Position numbers and translations under genes: made by a program. Positions 55,429 through 64,000 of a stretch of DNA of 64,000 bases are shown one piece after another. The notes beneath the pieces were generated by a model. It was not told the origin of the DNA, ran no database searches, and was given only the letters and a program-made list of their open reading frames with translations. The DNA lies in contig CAIPFE010000010.1 in NCBI GenBank assembly GCA_903864275.1, positions 186,001 to 250,000 of the forward strand, in the 5' to 3' direction. This DNA comes from an uncultured Mucilaginibacter sp. (GTDB lineage: Bacteria > Bacteroidota > Bacteroidia > Sphingobacteriales > Sphingobacteriaceae). How positions within the stretch are numbered: the first letter of the stretch is position 1; every line of letters starts with the position of its first letter.

Positions 55429-58400
55429 TAAAAATAACTATCCTACCTATCATGCTGGTCCTGTTCAGCAACAATGCACATGCCCAGGCAACTTATTATG
55501 ATAACTATGCTTTTCGCATACCGTTAACGCTAAACAACGCTTCATTAGGAACTAGTACCGACCAAACAAATTTCGTCGCTTTGATCAAAGTGACCAGCCC
55601 TAATTTTATTTCGGGGGTTTGTTCAGATCAAACCGGGGCGCTCTCATCGTCGATCCCTGCTTTTGCTATTGTCGACAGCGCCTATTCAACGGCGACCGAA
55701 TTAAATTACCAGGTTGAAAATTATAACAGCACAACGGGCGTAATTTATATTTGGGTAAAAATCCCAACCTTATACAAAACAGGGTCAGTAAACGGGGCAA
55801 ATAAATTATATTGCTATTTTGGCTCAACAAGCCCCTCGGTATCACATACTACCGCATGGCAAAAATTAACATGGAGCAGTGTTACAGCAACTGCAGGTAT
55901 TAATTATTCGGGCGTATGGCATTTTAACGAAGACCCATCCGCCGCCGCGCCTCAATTTTCAGATGCAACGGTTAATAATAATAACCTTTCTGTTGGAAGC
56001 TCGGGTTCAGTAACTCAAAACACGTCCTCTCAAATTGGCAACGGTATAACTTTGGCCGCAACGTCTGTACTTGATATCGGCACTACAGGAATGCCAAATA
56101 CCAATGCCAGCCAATCATTGTCCATTTGGGCGAGTTATCCTTCAGTCCCGGCCACAACGGCAAATTTGATCGTACTCGAGAACAGCACCAATCCTGCCCT
56201 CACCGGCAATGGCACCCAATTGGGTTGCCTGGTTAATGGCGGAACCACAGATCTGCAAACCTGGCGTTGGGCCAACAGGCTAACTCCGCTAGTTAAATAT
56301 GCTACACCGCCAACCGCCGTTACCTGGCACCATTATGCGTACACTTATGATGCGGCAGCTAATAAAAGCTATTTGTATGTAGATGGTGCATTAATGGCCG
56401 GACCAACGACAGATTCCGCAAATCCGCCATTTGCCGGCACCGTTGATATGGTCTCTTTCGGGGACTACATCAATAATAATATCGGCGGAAGCGGCTTACA
56501 TACCGTGGGGGGACAAAGTTATACCGGTACGATGGATGAATCGCATGTTATAGGCGCCCTTTTGTCGGCTGATTGGATAAAAGCCGAATATGTAAACCAG
56601 AAAAATCCTGATGCTTTTACAACTTCAGGAGCTATGCAAACCAATTCGGTAAGGGCGTCGGCAGTTGCAGGTTATTTAGTTTATACGTGGAAAGGGGTAA
56701 GCACCGATATTACCAGCGCCAGCAACTGGAACAATACAACTTCGGGCGTATCGAACGAAGTGCCTGTTAATTCAAATGTTAACTGGGTTATACCAGCCGG
56801 TTTGGCACATTATCCTGTTTTAACTACCAGCACCGGGGTTTACGGATTAACTATCGCATCAGGCGCATCGATCAATTTGAATGGCTATACACTTAGCGTT
56901 GGCTGCAACATTTACAACAGCAGCGGCGGGCAATTACTCTATGGCAGTAATAATGCTTCAAAAATTACCTGGAACGGATCAATTGCTTCTCAAAATTATT
57001 ACGGCACCAATATAGCATTAACCGCGCAGGTTGGCGCTATGGAGGTTAATAATTCCTCGGCAGGCACAGTAAGCATTAACGGGGGCCCGGTCGATATTTT
57101 CAGTTTATTAACAATTACAAAAGGCAACCTGGCCATCAGCGCATCGCCCGCAGCATTAACATTAAAAAGCTCGTCGACAGTATCAGCAAGCGTAGCTGCA
57201 ATACCTGCGGCCTATTCCATATCGGGTAATGTAAATGTAGAGCGTTATATAAGCGGCGGAAGCAATAGCTATCGCGGCTACCGCCTTTTATCTTCGCCCA
57301 TTTATACGGTCAAATCAGGTTCTAACTATTATTATGATCTGAGTAACCTGGCTTTATATGCGCCAATTACAGGCACGGGCGGCACAGCCGGGGGCTTAAC
57401 CAAAACCGGCAACCCCTCTGCGTATTTGTACCGCGATAACGTCCCATTTACGAATGCTACATTTAATACAGGTAATTTCAGGGGGATCAACAAGATCAAT
57501 AATTCGCCCCTTTACAATATAGGTGTGGATTTTGACGGAACGTTTAGTTTACATGCAGGTACGGGCGTTATGTTTTTTTACAGGGGCAATTTAACAAACA
57601 TCGCCACAAAATATATACTAACTACCAGCGCCGAATCAAATGTTTTTGTCTCAACCGGGACATTAAACCAGCAGGCAGTAACGGTAATAAACTGGTATAC
57701 ACAATTGCCAACCCTGCAATATTCAGTCTCTTCGGGGAACCACGTTGGTTATATAGGTTATAATTTGGTCGGCAACCCCTATGCAAGTTCAATTGACTGG
57801 AACAAGTTTAGCACTACAACATCCACCGCCGGCATATATGGCCCCGGCGTAGGCCCGACAATTTATATCTATAACGAAGTATCAAAACATTATGCTACTT
57901 ATAATGGCAGCTTAGGAATAAATGGCGGCACTAACATTATCCCCAGCGGGCAGGGCTTTTTCGTACAAGCCACCGGCACGGGCGGTTCGCTGACATTTAA
58001 TGAAGCTGCAAAAACCAATGCACAGCTTACAGGCCCAACACAAGCAACGGGCAATACTTTATTGCTGGCTGCCAGGGTGGGAGAGCACAGCGGCCCCCAA
58101 TATCTGCGTTTGGAATTGGCTATGGATACTATGAATAAGGAAGAAACGATCATCACTTTTAATAATTCTGCAAAGAACAAATTTGTTAAAAATGAAGATT
58201 CACAGTATTTAGACGGAGGGGGCGAAGTAAGTTTATCAACGATGTCTGCCGATAGTGTTCCGCTGGCTATAAACGCGGTGCCATACCCAAAGCTAAATCA
58301 AACGGTTATAAAATTAAAGGTGGATGCTGCAGCCAGTGGTGTTTATAATTTGAATATGACCGGGATTAATAATGTGCCCCGATTATTTGATCTATGGCTG

Positions 58401-59096
58401 ATGGATGCCTACAAAAAAGATTCGCTTGAGATGAAACATACGCCATCGTACATGTTCAATGTTATAAAAAGTGATACAAATAGTTTTGGTGTAAACCGTT
58501 TTAGCCTGGTTATCCGCCAAAACCCGGCGCTGGGCTTACATTTGTTGGATTTTACGGCCGCCAGGGGGGCCAACGGCGCACAAATAGCCTGGAAAACCGA
58601 AAACGAACAGAACTACACAAATTTTTCGGTTGAAAAAAGTACCGATGAGGAGTTAACTTTTAATGTTTTGGATGGCTTTGTTTCAAACTCACTTGGCACC
58701 TACAGCATTTTGGATAAAGATCCGCAGCCAGGCGCCAATCGATATCGCTTAAAGCTAATTGATTTAAACGGAACTGTCAGCTATTCAAAAGTAGTGACGC
58801 TTATGTACGGGAATTTAAGTAATGCCATTACTGTAAATAATATTGCTGTATATCCTAACCCGGCAGCCGGTACTATTAATTTATCTATCAATCAAAATAC
58901 CACCGGGCCGTTAAATAATACTTCTTATGACATTGAGATCATGTCGACAAACGGATCAGTAGTAAGGTCTGCAATTTCTTCACAGCCTTCATGGCAAAAT
59001 AATATTAGTAACTTAATGCCCGGAACGTATATCGTAAAAATTTTTAACAATTATGATAAAAGTGTGGTGGGAAAAAGTAAATTTGTAAAACTGTAA
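55395..59096 (+). CDS. LamG/DUF2341 T9SS surface protein (intact paralogue)
   Basis: 1233 residues, the only undamaged member of the family here. Signal peptide (VVKITILPIMLVLFSNNAHAQ, cleavage near residue 32). Residues ~33-155 are a DUF2341-like domain (YAFRIPLTLNNASLG ... GANKLYCYFGSTSP). Residues ~165-410 are a LamG/concanavalin-like carbohydrate-binding fold (WHFNEDP, WHHYAYTYDAAANKSYLYVDG, MDESHVIGALLSADWIKAEY). A YTWKGVSTDITSASNW patch follows, then a short beta-helix region, the shared module (VERYISGGSNSYRGYRLLSSPIY ... GYNLVGNPYASSIDWNKF) and a type A T9SS sorting domain (IAVYPNPAAGTINLSI ... VVGKSKFVKL). It should be a surface-displayed, sugar-binding adhesin or structural protein. 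Confidence 0.88.
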   Translation: METSSTLLHRVVKITILPIMLVLFSNNAHAQATYYDNYAFRIPLTLNNASLGTSTDQTNFVALIKVTSPNFISGVCSDQTGALSSSIPAFAIVDSAYSTATELNYQVENYNSTTGVIYIWVKIPTLYKTGSVNGANKLYCYFGSTSPSVSHTTAWQKLTWSSVTATAGINYSGVWHFNEDPSAAAPQFSDATVNNNNLSVGSSGSVTQNTSSQIGNGITLAATSVLDIGTTGMPNTNASQSLSIWASYPSVPATTANLIVLENSTNPALTGNGTQLGCLVNGGTTDLQTWRWANRLTPLVKYATPPTAVTWHHYAYTYDAAANKSYLYVDGALMAGPTTDSANPPFAGTVDMVSFGDYINNNIGGSGLHTVGGQSYTGTMDESHVIGALLSADWIKAEYVNQKNPDAFTTSGAMQTNSVRASAVAGYLVYTWKGVSTDITSASNWNNTTSGVSNEVPVNSNVNWVIPAGLAHYPVLTTSTGVYGLTIASGASINLNGYTLSVGCNIYNSSGGQLLYGSNNASKITWNGSIASQNYYGTNIALTAQVGAMEVNNSSAGTVSINGGPVDIFSLLTITKGNLAISASPAALTLKSSSTVSASVAAIPAAYSISGNVNVERYISGGSNSYRGYRLLSSPIYTVKSGSNYYYDLSNLALYAPITGTGGTAGGLTKTGNPSAYLYRDNVPFTNATFNTGNFRGINKINNSPLYNIGVDFDGTFSLHAGTGVMFFYRGNLTNIATKYILTTSAESNVFVSTGTLNQQAVTVINWYTQLPTLQYSVSSGNHVGYIGYNLVGNPYASSIDWNKFSTTTSTAGIYGPGVGPTIYIYNEVSKHYATYNGSLGINGGTNIIPSGQGFFVQATGTGGSLTFNEAAKTNAQLTGPTQATGNTLLLAARVGEHSGPQYLRLELAMDTMNKEETIITFNNSAKNKFVKNEDSQYLDGGGEVSLSTMSADSVPLAINAVPYPKLNQTVIKLKVDAAASGVYNLNMTGINNVPRLFDLWLMDAYKKDSLEMKHTPSYMFNVIKSDTNSFGVNRFSLVIRQNPALGLHLLDFTAARGANGAQIAWKTENEQNYTNFSVEKSTDEELTFNVLDGFVSNSLGTYSILDKDPQPGANRYRLKLIDLNGTVSYSKVVTLMYGNLSNAITVNNIAVYPNPAAGTINLSINQNTTGPLNNTSYDIEIMSTNGSVVRSAISSQPSWQNNISNLMPGTYIVKIFNNYDKSVVGKSKFVKL

Positions 59097-59113
59097 TCCT
59101 AATCTATAGTTCT

Positions 59114-59344
59114 ATGTGGATAAAAATATCCTTTGGTGTATTACTATTACTAATCATCAATGTGGCTGCGGTACACGCACAAGCGCCCAGTTGCTCCTGC
59201 GGCTGCATTGATCCGGATGCTACCTGCCCGCTTGACACCTGGGTTATTGTTTTGGCTGCTGCAGCTTTTATCTTTGCCACTCTTAAATTGTACCGTAAAC
59301 AGTCCGCTCAACAACAATATGCTGCCGGTGGCAGGCAGGATTAA
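59114..59344 (+). CDS. Small membrane protein with sorting-tail (PID-CTERM-like) terminus
   Basis: A 76-residue protein 17 bases after the T9SS gene. It has a signal peptide (MWIKISFGVLLLLIINVAAVHAQ), a short Cys-rich stretch (CSCGCIDPDATCPLD), then one hydrophobic helix (TWVIVLAAAAFIFATLKLY) and a basic tail (RKQ). The order P-L/I-D, hydrophobic helix, basic residues resembles the PID-CTERM sorting tail of small Bacteroidota proteins. The four Cys suggest a disulphide or metal site. Short spacing implies co-transcription with the T9SS gene. Function unknown. Confidence 0.6.
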   Translation: MWIKISFGVLLLLIINVAAVHAQAPSCSCGCIDPDATCPLDTWVIVLAAAAFIFATLKLYRKQSAQQQYAAGGRQD

Positions 59345-59362
59345 CACACTAAAACCGGCAGC
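59321..59362 (+). terminator. Hairpin spanning the stop codon of the small membrane protein
   Basis: GCTGCCGGT (59321-59329) pairs perfectly with ACCGGCAGC (59354-59362); a competing partner TGCCGG lies at 59372-59377. The run of T after it is weak (CTTCTTAA), so termination is plausible but not certain. The rest of the gap up to 59595 shows no gene. Confidence 0.45.
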
Positions 59363-59595
59363 CTTCTTAAATGCCGGAAAACAATTATAACAGGAAAACA
59401 ACAATAAATAATAGTTGAATAACTGCCTTTCTACAATCCGTCGTACCGGTCAATAAGCTTAATGATTGGTGATCAAAATGGTTTGGTTAACTATTTAGCC
59501 GATAATACAATATTGGCCTCCCGGTTAAAATTATTTCTATATTTTGGGGTTGGAAGTATTTTGTTAGTTTAGTCCATCACAATTCATCTGTATAA

Positions 59596-60906
59596 ATGGA
59601 ACAACCTGATGCGGGTCCGGCCAAATGGTCAATAAAGGAGAAACTGCTGTTTTGCTTTTCCTTTATTTTTTTTGTTCTTTATATCTTTTTGAATCCTAAT
59701 CACATCGTCCCTTACACAGATTACCTAAACAAAGTTTACATTCAGCCTTTTGCCGACCTGTTAGCCTGGCTTACTAAAGATATACTACATATTGTCAATC
59801 CTGCGATCGAATTTTATAATAGCACCCTCGATACGGTTTTTGGTTACCTGGCCCTGCTTTTTATTTTTTTGGTGGCAATTGCCGGTTCTATAATATGGCT
59901 GGTAATTGACAGGAGAGCACCTAATTACCTTAGGCTATATGAAGCCCTGACTATACTTGTCAGATACTACCTGGCTTTTACAATGATATCCTATGGTTCC
60001 TTTAAAATCATAAAACTTCAGTTCCTTTCGCTTTCACCGGTTATGCTGCTTCAAACTTATGGCAGCACAACACCACGACAATTTATGTGGTCATTTGTCG
60101 GGTACTCAGCCGGGTATAACTACTTCATCGGCTCCTTTGAATTGATTGCAGGTTTTTTACTGTTTTTCAGGAGAACAAGTATGCTGGGCAGTTTGATTGC
60201 CCTGGGGATATTAGCCAATGTGACGGTCCTTAATTTTAGTTTTGATATAAATGTAAAGCTGTACACCATTGTTTTAACGATGATGGCCTTATTCTTATTA
60301 TCAAAGCAGATTACCCGGCTGTTTAATTTCTTTTTTCTCGACAAAATTGTTTATCCCTCAGTAGATCCGCCTATCCGCTTCAAAAAGAAATGGCGAAATA
60401 CGGCCTTACAGGTATCGAAATATGCGTTTATCCTTTACACTATTGTTTTCGGCCTGCGTGCAAATTATTACCGCTCGCTCCAGGACCGCGACGGCCCGGT
60501 AAAACCACCATTATATGGCATTTATGATGTGACGACCTTTATACGGAATAGGGATACCATTAAACCCCTCACAACAGATGCGGCCCGCTGGAACAAACTA
60601 ATTATATCCGCACCAAAAGGTAATGCAAGTATAATGCTCATGGGCGGCAGCTTTAAAACTTTTTTATTCAAAATAGAACCGGCCAAAAAGAAAATAGGCA
60701 TGTACACCAAATCAGATACCTCAGATAAATATACATTTACTTATGATCTATCCAAAGACAGTGTACTTGTTATGCGCGGAAAATGGCACAAAGATTCCCT
60801 GGAAATAAAACTTAAGCAATATGATTTTAATAAATTTCCGCTGATAAATCATCGTTTTCGCTGGATACTCGACCATTATTACATCGTTAGGGACAAAACG
60901 CAGTAA
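59596..60906 (+). CDS. DoxX-like multi-pass membrane protein
   Basis: A 436-residue protein. Membrane segments are visible around 15-35 (LLFCFSFIFFVLYIFL), 85-110 (YLALLFIFLVAIAGSIIWLVI), 118-150 (LVRYYLAFTMISYGSFKII), 175-195, 203-225 and 272-290. The ILVRYYLAFTMISYGSFKI and ELIAGFLLFFRRTSMLGSLIALGILANV blocks fit the DoxX fold. The C-terminal ~130 residues are soluble and beta-rich (DTIKPLTTDAARWNKLIISAPKGNASIMLMGGSFKTFLFKIEP), which is unusual for small DoxX proteins. DoxX relatives take part in quinone-linked oxidation and in thiosulfate:quinone oxidoreductase; no role is assigned here. It stands alone, convergent with the DUF4136 gene; the gap 60907-61072 has only a weak CCTCTGTT/AACAGGAGG hairpin. 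Confidence 0.6.
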   Translation: MEQPDAGPAKWSIKEKLLFCFSFIFFVLYIFLNPNHIVPYTDYLNKVYIQPFADLLAWLTKDILHIVNPAIEFYNSTLDTVFGYLALLFIFLVAIAGSIIWLVIDRRAPNYLRLYEALTILVRYYLAFTMISYGSFKIIKLQFLSLSPVMLLQTYGSTTPRQFMWSFVGYSAGYNYFIGSFELIAGFLLFFRRTSMLGSLIALGILANVTVLNFSFDINVKLYTIVLTMMALFLLSKQITRLFNFFFLDKIVYPSVDPPIRFKKKWRNTALQVSKYAFILYTIVFGLRANYYRSLQDRDGPVKPPLYGIYDVTTFIRNRDTIKPLTTDAARWNKLIISAPKGNASIMLMGGSFKTFLFKIEPAKKKIGMYTKSDTSDKYTFTYDLSKDSVLVMRGKWHKDSLEIKLKQYDFNKFPLINHRFRWILDHYYIVRDKTQ

Positions 60907-61072
60907 AACCTCTGTTGGGCTTGAACAGGAGGCAGAAACAAAGCCGAAAAACATTTTGTGATGCTACATTACATTTTTAACATCACGATCAACTAACCGG
61001 AATGCTGCGGAACATCGTCCCGAAATAATGATCACGTAAAGAAGTGCAGACATCGCTGAAAATTTCGCCGTT

Positions 61073-61711
61073 CTACGATCTCCTCATTGCTTCCGGCGTA
61101 AGCTGTAACTGGTCGAGCACACCATTTACCACTTTTGGCAGGTCATCAATAGTTTTTTGTGGGTTATTATGTACTTCGCCAACGCCAAAACCTCTCCAAA
61201 CAATTTTGCGGGTATGGGTATCTATCAGGTCGATAATTAAAGTGCCTTCTTTATAATGTTCCTTTTCAGCATAGGTGAGGCCGCCATAATAGGCGAACGG
61301 AGGGCCGAAGGCATTATAATAGCCGCGGTATCCCCAGCCTCCCCAGCCACCGCCCCAACCCCAGCCAAAGCCCCATCCGGGTCCCCAGCCGCCATAGTAA
61401 GGCGAGTAATAATTGGTGCGGGAGCCCCTGCCAACTGTAGTGGTATAGGTAATAACAAGGTCGGGGTTACGCTGGCTTAAGCGCAAACCCTTTAAAACCA
61501 GGTCATTCGTAGCGGCGTCCTTGATTTTGGCATCAGCCAGGTCGCCCAACATTTTTTGATCGCCTTTATTTGCCGAAGGCATCCATGCGAATGTATGGTA
61601 ATTGCTTAAATTAGTTTTATTGATGGCTGCAGTGTAATAATTATAGCTTGTACAGCCTGATAAGCCAGCCAGCATCAGTACTGCAAACGTTAAACAGATT
61701 AATCTTTTCAT
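61073..61711 (-). CDS. DUF4136 lipoprotein with a Gly/Trp-rich insert
   Basis: A 212-residue predicted lipoprotein: signal and lipobox LSGC, lipidated Cys20. The DUF4136 domain starts at NLSNYHTFAWMPSANKG, continues through ADAKIKDAATNDLVLKGLRLSQRNPDLVITYTTTVG and ends with LIIDLIDTHTRKIVWRGFGVGEVHNNPQKTIDDLPKVVNGVLDQL, the family's usual strands. A stretch of about 30 residues between them is extremely rich in Gly, Trp and Tyr (GWGPGWGFGWGWGGGWGG), probably a loop exposed to the periplasm. Family members are outer-membrane or periplasmic lipoproteins of unknown role, often stress-induced. Single gene upstream of which nadE ends after 95 bases. Confidence 0.85.
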   Translation of the reverse strand: MKRLICLTFAVLMLAGLSGCTSYNYYTAAINKTNLSNYHTFAWMPSANKGDQKMLGDLADAKIKDAATNDLVLKGLRLSQRNPDLVITYTTTVGRGSRTNYYSPYYGGWGPGWGFGWGWGGGWGGWGYRGYYNAFGPPFAYYGGLTYAEKEHYKEGTLIIDLIDTHTRKIVWRGFGVGEVHNNPQKTIDDLPKVVNGVLDQLQLTPEAMRRS

Positions 61712-61806
61712 GATAATTTCCCCCCAGGTATTCTCTTAGACAATACGGTTGTCAAAAGGTTTAAGTTGCTAATGTAATTATTTTTTAAAAGAAATTTAGC
61801 GGGGCG

Positions 61807-63456
61807 TTACGATAAATACTTGCCAACGATCGGCATACGGCGGCCCATGCCAAATGCCTTTGATGTTACCCTTAAAATTGGCGGGGTTTGGTACCTTTTA
61901 TGCTCGGCAAGGTTGATCAGTCGGATCACCCGGCGCACGGTTTTTTCCTCGTACCCCATTTTTATTATCGCGGCCGACGAGCACCTGCCTTCAACATATT
62001 CGGCAATTATTTTGTCCAGTATATCATATTCGGGCAATGAATCGGTATCTTTTTGATTGGGCCTCAACTCGGCAGAAGGCGGTTTTATGATAGAATTTTC
62101 AGGGATAATTTCCCTGTCGCGATTAATATGCTTTGCCAGTTCAAAAACCTGGGTCTTGTAAACATCGCCGATCACCGAAAGGCCGCCGCACATATCGCCA
62201 TACAGAGTGCCGTAACCAACCGCGGCCTCGCTTTTGTTCGAGGTGTTTAATAAAATATAACCGAATTTGTTGCACATGGCCATTAACAATACAGCCCTGC
62301 TTCGCGACTGGATGTTCTCTTCGGCAATATTAAATGGCAGGTCTTTAAACTGTGGTTTTAATGTGGCCTCAAAAGCATCAGTAATATCTTTTATTGCGAT
62401 GATCTCATGCATGCAGCCCAGGTTTTTTACCAGGTCTTCGGCATCTTTTATAGAATGGTCGCTCGAAAAATGGGAGGGAAGCAATACCGCCATCACGTTT
62501 TCAGGCCCCAAAGCTTCGGCTGCCAGGGCGCATACAACGGCAGAGTCGATTCCGCCTGATAAACCTAAAATGGCCTGTTTAAAGCCCGATTTGTAAAAGT
62601 AATCGCGGATACCTAAAATTACGGCACGGTGGATCAGCTCAATATTGGTTTGCCTTTTTTTCCTTAGTGTAGCGGGATGCGAAAAAGTAATCGCCGCTTT
62701 ATCGTCAAGATCATAATAAGCCATGCTTTCCTCAAAATAAGGCATCTCGTCGATCAGTTGGCCGGTATTGTCAAAAACCAATGATCCTCCATCAAAGATC
62801 AGCTCCGTTTGCGCACCGATATTGTTTACATACAGCAAAGGTAAATTGTATCTTTTGGCGTTATCACTCAAAATTTCAATACGCTCCTCATCATGATCAT
62901 AATCAAAAGGCGAAGCGGCGATATTGATCATCAAATCCGGCTGTTGTTGTATCAGTATATCCATCGGCCGGGTTACATATAAGGGATTTTCGAAGGTGTT
63001 CCACAGGTCTTCGCAGATGGTGAGCGCTATCCGGTGTCCCTTAAATTCGATACAGTTGAACGTGGTAGAGGGTTCAAAATAGCGGTACTCGTCAAATATA
63101 TCATAGTTGGGCAGCAGGGCTTTATTGGCAATGCCCTTCACCTTGCCGTTCTCAATAAAGTAAGCCGAATTGTTCAGGTCCTTGCCTTCGGCCCGGTGAT
63201 TTGGCGTAGGCAGGCCTATAATACATGCAATATCAGAACACTCAGCCGCAATTTTTTGGGCTGATGTTTCGCAAAGGTCGATAAATTCATCAAACTCTAA
63301 AAAATCGCGCGAAGGGTAGCCGCAAACGCATAATTCGGCAAAAACCACCAGGTCGGCGCCGTTTTTACGGGCTTTTTGAATATGGTCAATGATTTTGGCC
63401 GTATTTGATTCAAAGTTTCCGATATGATAATTAAGCTGGGCTAATGCGATCTTCAT
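61807..63456 (-). CDS. nadE: Glutamine-hydrolysing NAD+ synthetase
   Basis: A 549-residue bifunctional enzyme that makes NAD+ from nicotinic acid adenine dinucleotide, ATP and glutamine-derived ammonia. The N-terminal nitrilase-like amidase (1-250) carries Glu41 (VVFAELCVCGYP), a Lys in the region of ANKALLPNYDIFDEYRYF, and the nucleophilic Cys in ALTICEDLW. The C-terminal synthetase domain (~280-549) has the ATP-PPase loop AILGLSGGIDSAVVCALA, then LNTSNKSEAAVGYGTLYGDMCGGLSVIGDVYKTQVFELA and IIKPPSAELRPNQKDTDSLP. Both active sites are complete, so glutamine can serve as nitrogen donor. It is divergent from gldB; this gene order is common in Bacteroidota and supports the taxonomic call. Confidence 0.96.
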   Translation of the reverse strand: MKIALAQLNYHIGNFESNTAKIIDHIQKARKNGADLVVFAELCVCGYPSRDFLEFDEFIDLCETSAQKIAAECSDIACIIGLPTPNHRAEGKDLNNSAYFIENGKVKGIANKALLPNYDIFDEYRYFEPSTTFNCIEFKGHRIALTICEDLWNTFENPLYVTRPMDILIQQQPDLMINIAASPFDYDHDEERIEILSDNAKRYNLPLLYVNNIGAQTELIFDGGSLVFDNTGQLIDEMPYFEESMAYYDLDDKAAITFSHPATLRKKRQTNIELIHRAVILGIRDYFYKSGFKQAILGLSGGIDSAVVCALAAEALGPENVMAVLLPSHFSSDHSIKDAEDLVKNLGCMHEIIAIKDITDAFEATLKPQFKDLPFNIAEENIQSRSRAVLLMAMCNKFGYILLNTSNKSEAAVGYGTLYGDMCGGLSVIGDVYKTQVFELAKHINRDREIIPENSIIKPPSAELRPNQKDTDSLPEYDILDKIIAEYVEGRCSSAAIIKMGYEEKTVRRVIRLINLAEHKRYQTPPILRVTSKAFGMGRRMPIVGKYLS

Positions 63457-63536
63457 TATAATTGTCGATTTTTAGACTGGTTCCTAAACTAACGCCTGAA
63501 ATATGCCGTTTAGGGTGTTTAATAAAAATAAAAAAT

Positions 63537-63544
63537 TATTTTTG
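63537..63544 (+). promoter_or_regulatory. Candidate -7 box for gldB
   Basis: TATTTTTG matches the consensus TAnnTTTG and lies 15 bases before the gldB start, implying a very short leader. No convincing -33 partner was identified in the A-rich upstream stretch. Confidence 0.4.
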
Positions 63545-63559
63545 CCCAAAGGATAAAAA

Positions 63560-64000
63560 ATGACCCCCATCAACAAAACAACGCAAATTTATTTATTTTT
63601 TTTCATCGGCCTGTTACTTACCTCATGCGGGCGTCATAAAAAGGTTGATGTGAGCAATATACCCGTTGATGTTAAGATTGAACGGTTTGATAGAGAATTT
63701 AACGCGATGGAAACAAAACCCATGGCGCAGCAGGCGGCCTATCTGCAAAAAAAATATGGTGTTTTTTACCATGATGTTATCGCTATGATTTTGCAGGATG
63801 ACGATATAAATACCCGGGATACCGCCTATTTTAAATTGCTCCGAAGGGTTTTTGCTACCCGTGATTACAACGACCTTATGCATGACGTGGATTCGGTTTA
63901 CCCTAACATGGACAAAGAAGAGGCGGAATTAACAGATGCGTTCAGGCATATTAAATATTACTTCCCGCAAAAAAAACTGCCACAGGTAGTTGCCTATTGT
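63560..64000 (+). CDS. gldB: Gliding motility lipoprotein GldB (partial, runs off the window)
   Basis: The first 147 codons are present from the ATG at 63560; the frame is open to the end of the window. Signal with lipobox LTSC, lipidated Cys23. The sequence DVSNIPVDVKIERFDREFNAM ... YLQKKYGVFYHDVIAMI ... LTDAFRHIKYYFPQKKLPQVVAY is typical of the GldB N-terminal half. GldB is an essential lipoprotein of the Bacteroidota gliding/type IX secretion apparatus environment; its biochemical role is not known. Its presence fits the abundance of T9SS-sorted proteins in this window. Divergent from nadE, from which it is separated by 103 bases holding both promoters. Confidence 0.9.
   Translation, partial: MTPINKTTQIYLFFFIGLLLTSCGRHKKVDVSNIPVDVKIERFDREFNAMETKPMAQQAAYLQKKYGVFYHDVIAMILQDDDINTRDTAYFKLLRRVFATRDYNDLMHDVDSVYPNMDKEEAELTDAFRHIKYYFPQKKLPQVVAYC

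Overview
The window looks like chromosomal DNA from a Bacteroidota bacterium, most probably a Sphingobacteriaceae member related to Mucilaginibacter or Pedobacter. This is inferred, not searched. The grounds are type IX secretion (T9SS) C-terminal sorting domains, GldB next to nadE, one-component-style propeller/Y_Y_Y and TPR histidine kinases, many SPII lipoproteins, promoters of the TAnnTTTG type, and short GC-rich palindromic intergenic repeats. No rRNA, tRNA, CRISPR array, transposase or prophage gene was seen.

Layout. 0-5.5 kb: a membrane polyferredoxin (-), a DUF1801 protein (+), a GH9 cellulase-like enzyme with a nitrilase-family amidohydrolase in one unit (-), and a VOC protein (+). 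5.5-8.6 kb: a collagen-like lipoprotein bracketed by two copies of a ~100 bp repeat, then a TsdA-like dihaem cytochrome c and a periplasmic DsrE-like protein. The DsrE frame has an in-frame TGA exactly at the family's conserved cysteine. 8.6-13.2 kb: 2-oxoglutarate dehydrogenase E2 and E1. 13.5-21.5 kb: cryptochrome DASH, a Xre/RES toxin-antitoxin pair, an overlapping TetR-HAD-ABC1 kinase operon, a Dabb protein, and an epimerase overlapping a class I photolyase. 21.5-26 kb: two FKBP-type lipoproteins, a MarR regulator and gamma-glutamyltranspeptidase.

26-36 kb: four consecutive sensor histidine kinases (-) with almost identical kinase cores and different sensory N-termini, and no response regulator beside them. 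One core carries a GC-rich repeat inserted in frame in its ATPase domain. 36-40.4 kb: a small beta-barrel protein and a large T9SS-sorted subtilase. 40.8-59.1 kb: four large T9SS-sorted surface proteins that share one ~500-600 residue C-terminal module but carry different N-terminal passengers. Three of the four are damaged in three different ways (a +1 shift in a G8 tract, an amber codon, loss of the 5' end); the fourth is intact and is followed by a small sorting-tail membrane protein. 59.6-64 kb: a DoxX-like membrane protein, a DUF4136 lipoprotein, NAD synthetase, and the start of gldB, which runs off the window.

Regulation and non-coding DNA. Several gaps hold heptamer-periodic arrays of at least four sequence families. 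Between convergent genes these arrays occur as opposed arms that can fold into large hairpins and so may end transcription. The most unusual items are the TGA-for-Cys DsrE gene, the passenger-swapped and broken T9SS paralogues, the heptad arrays, and the repeat domesticated inside a kinase.
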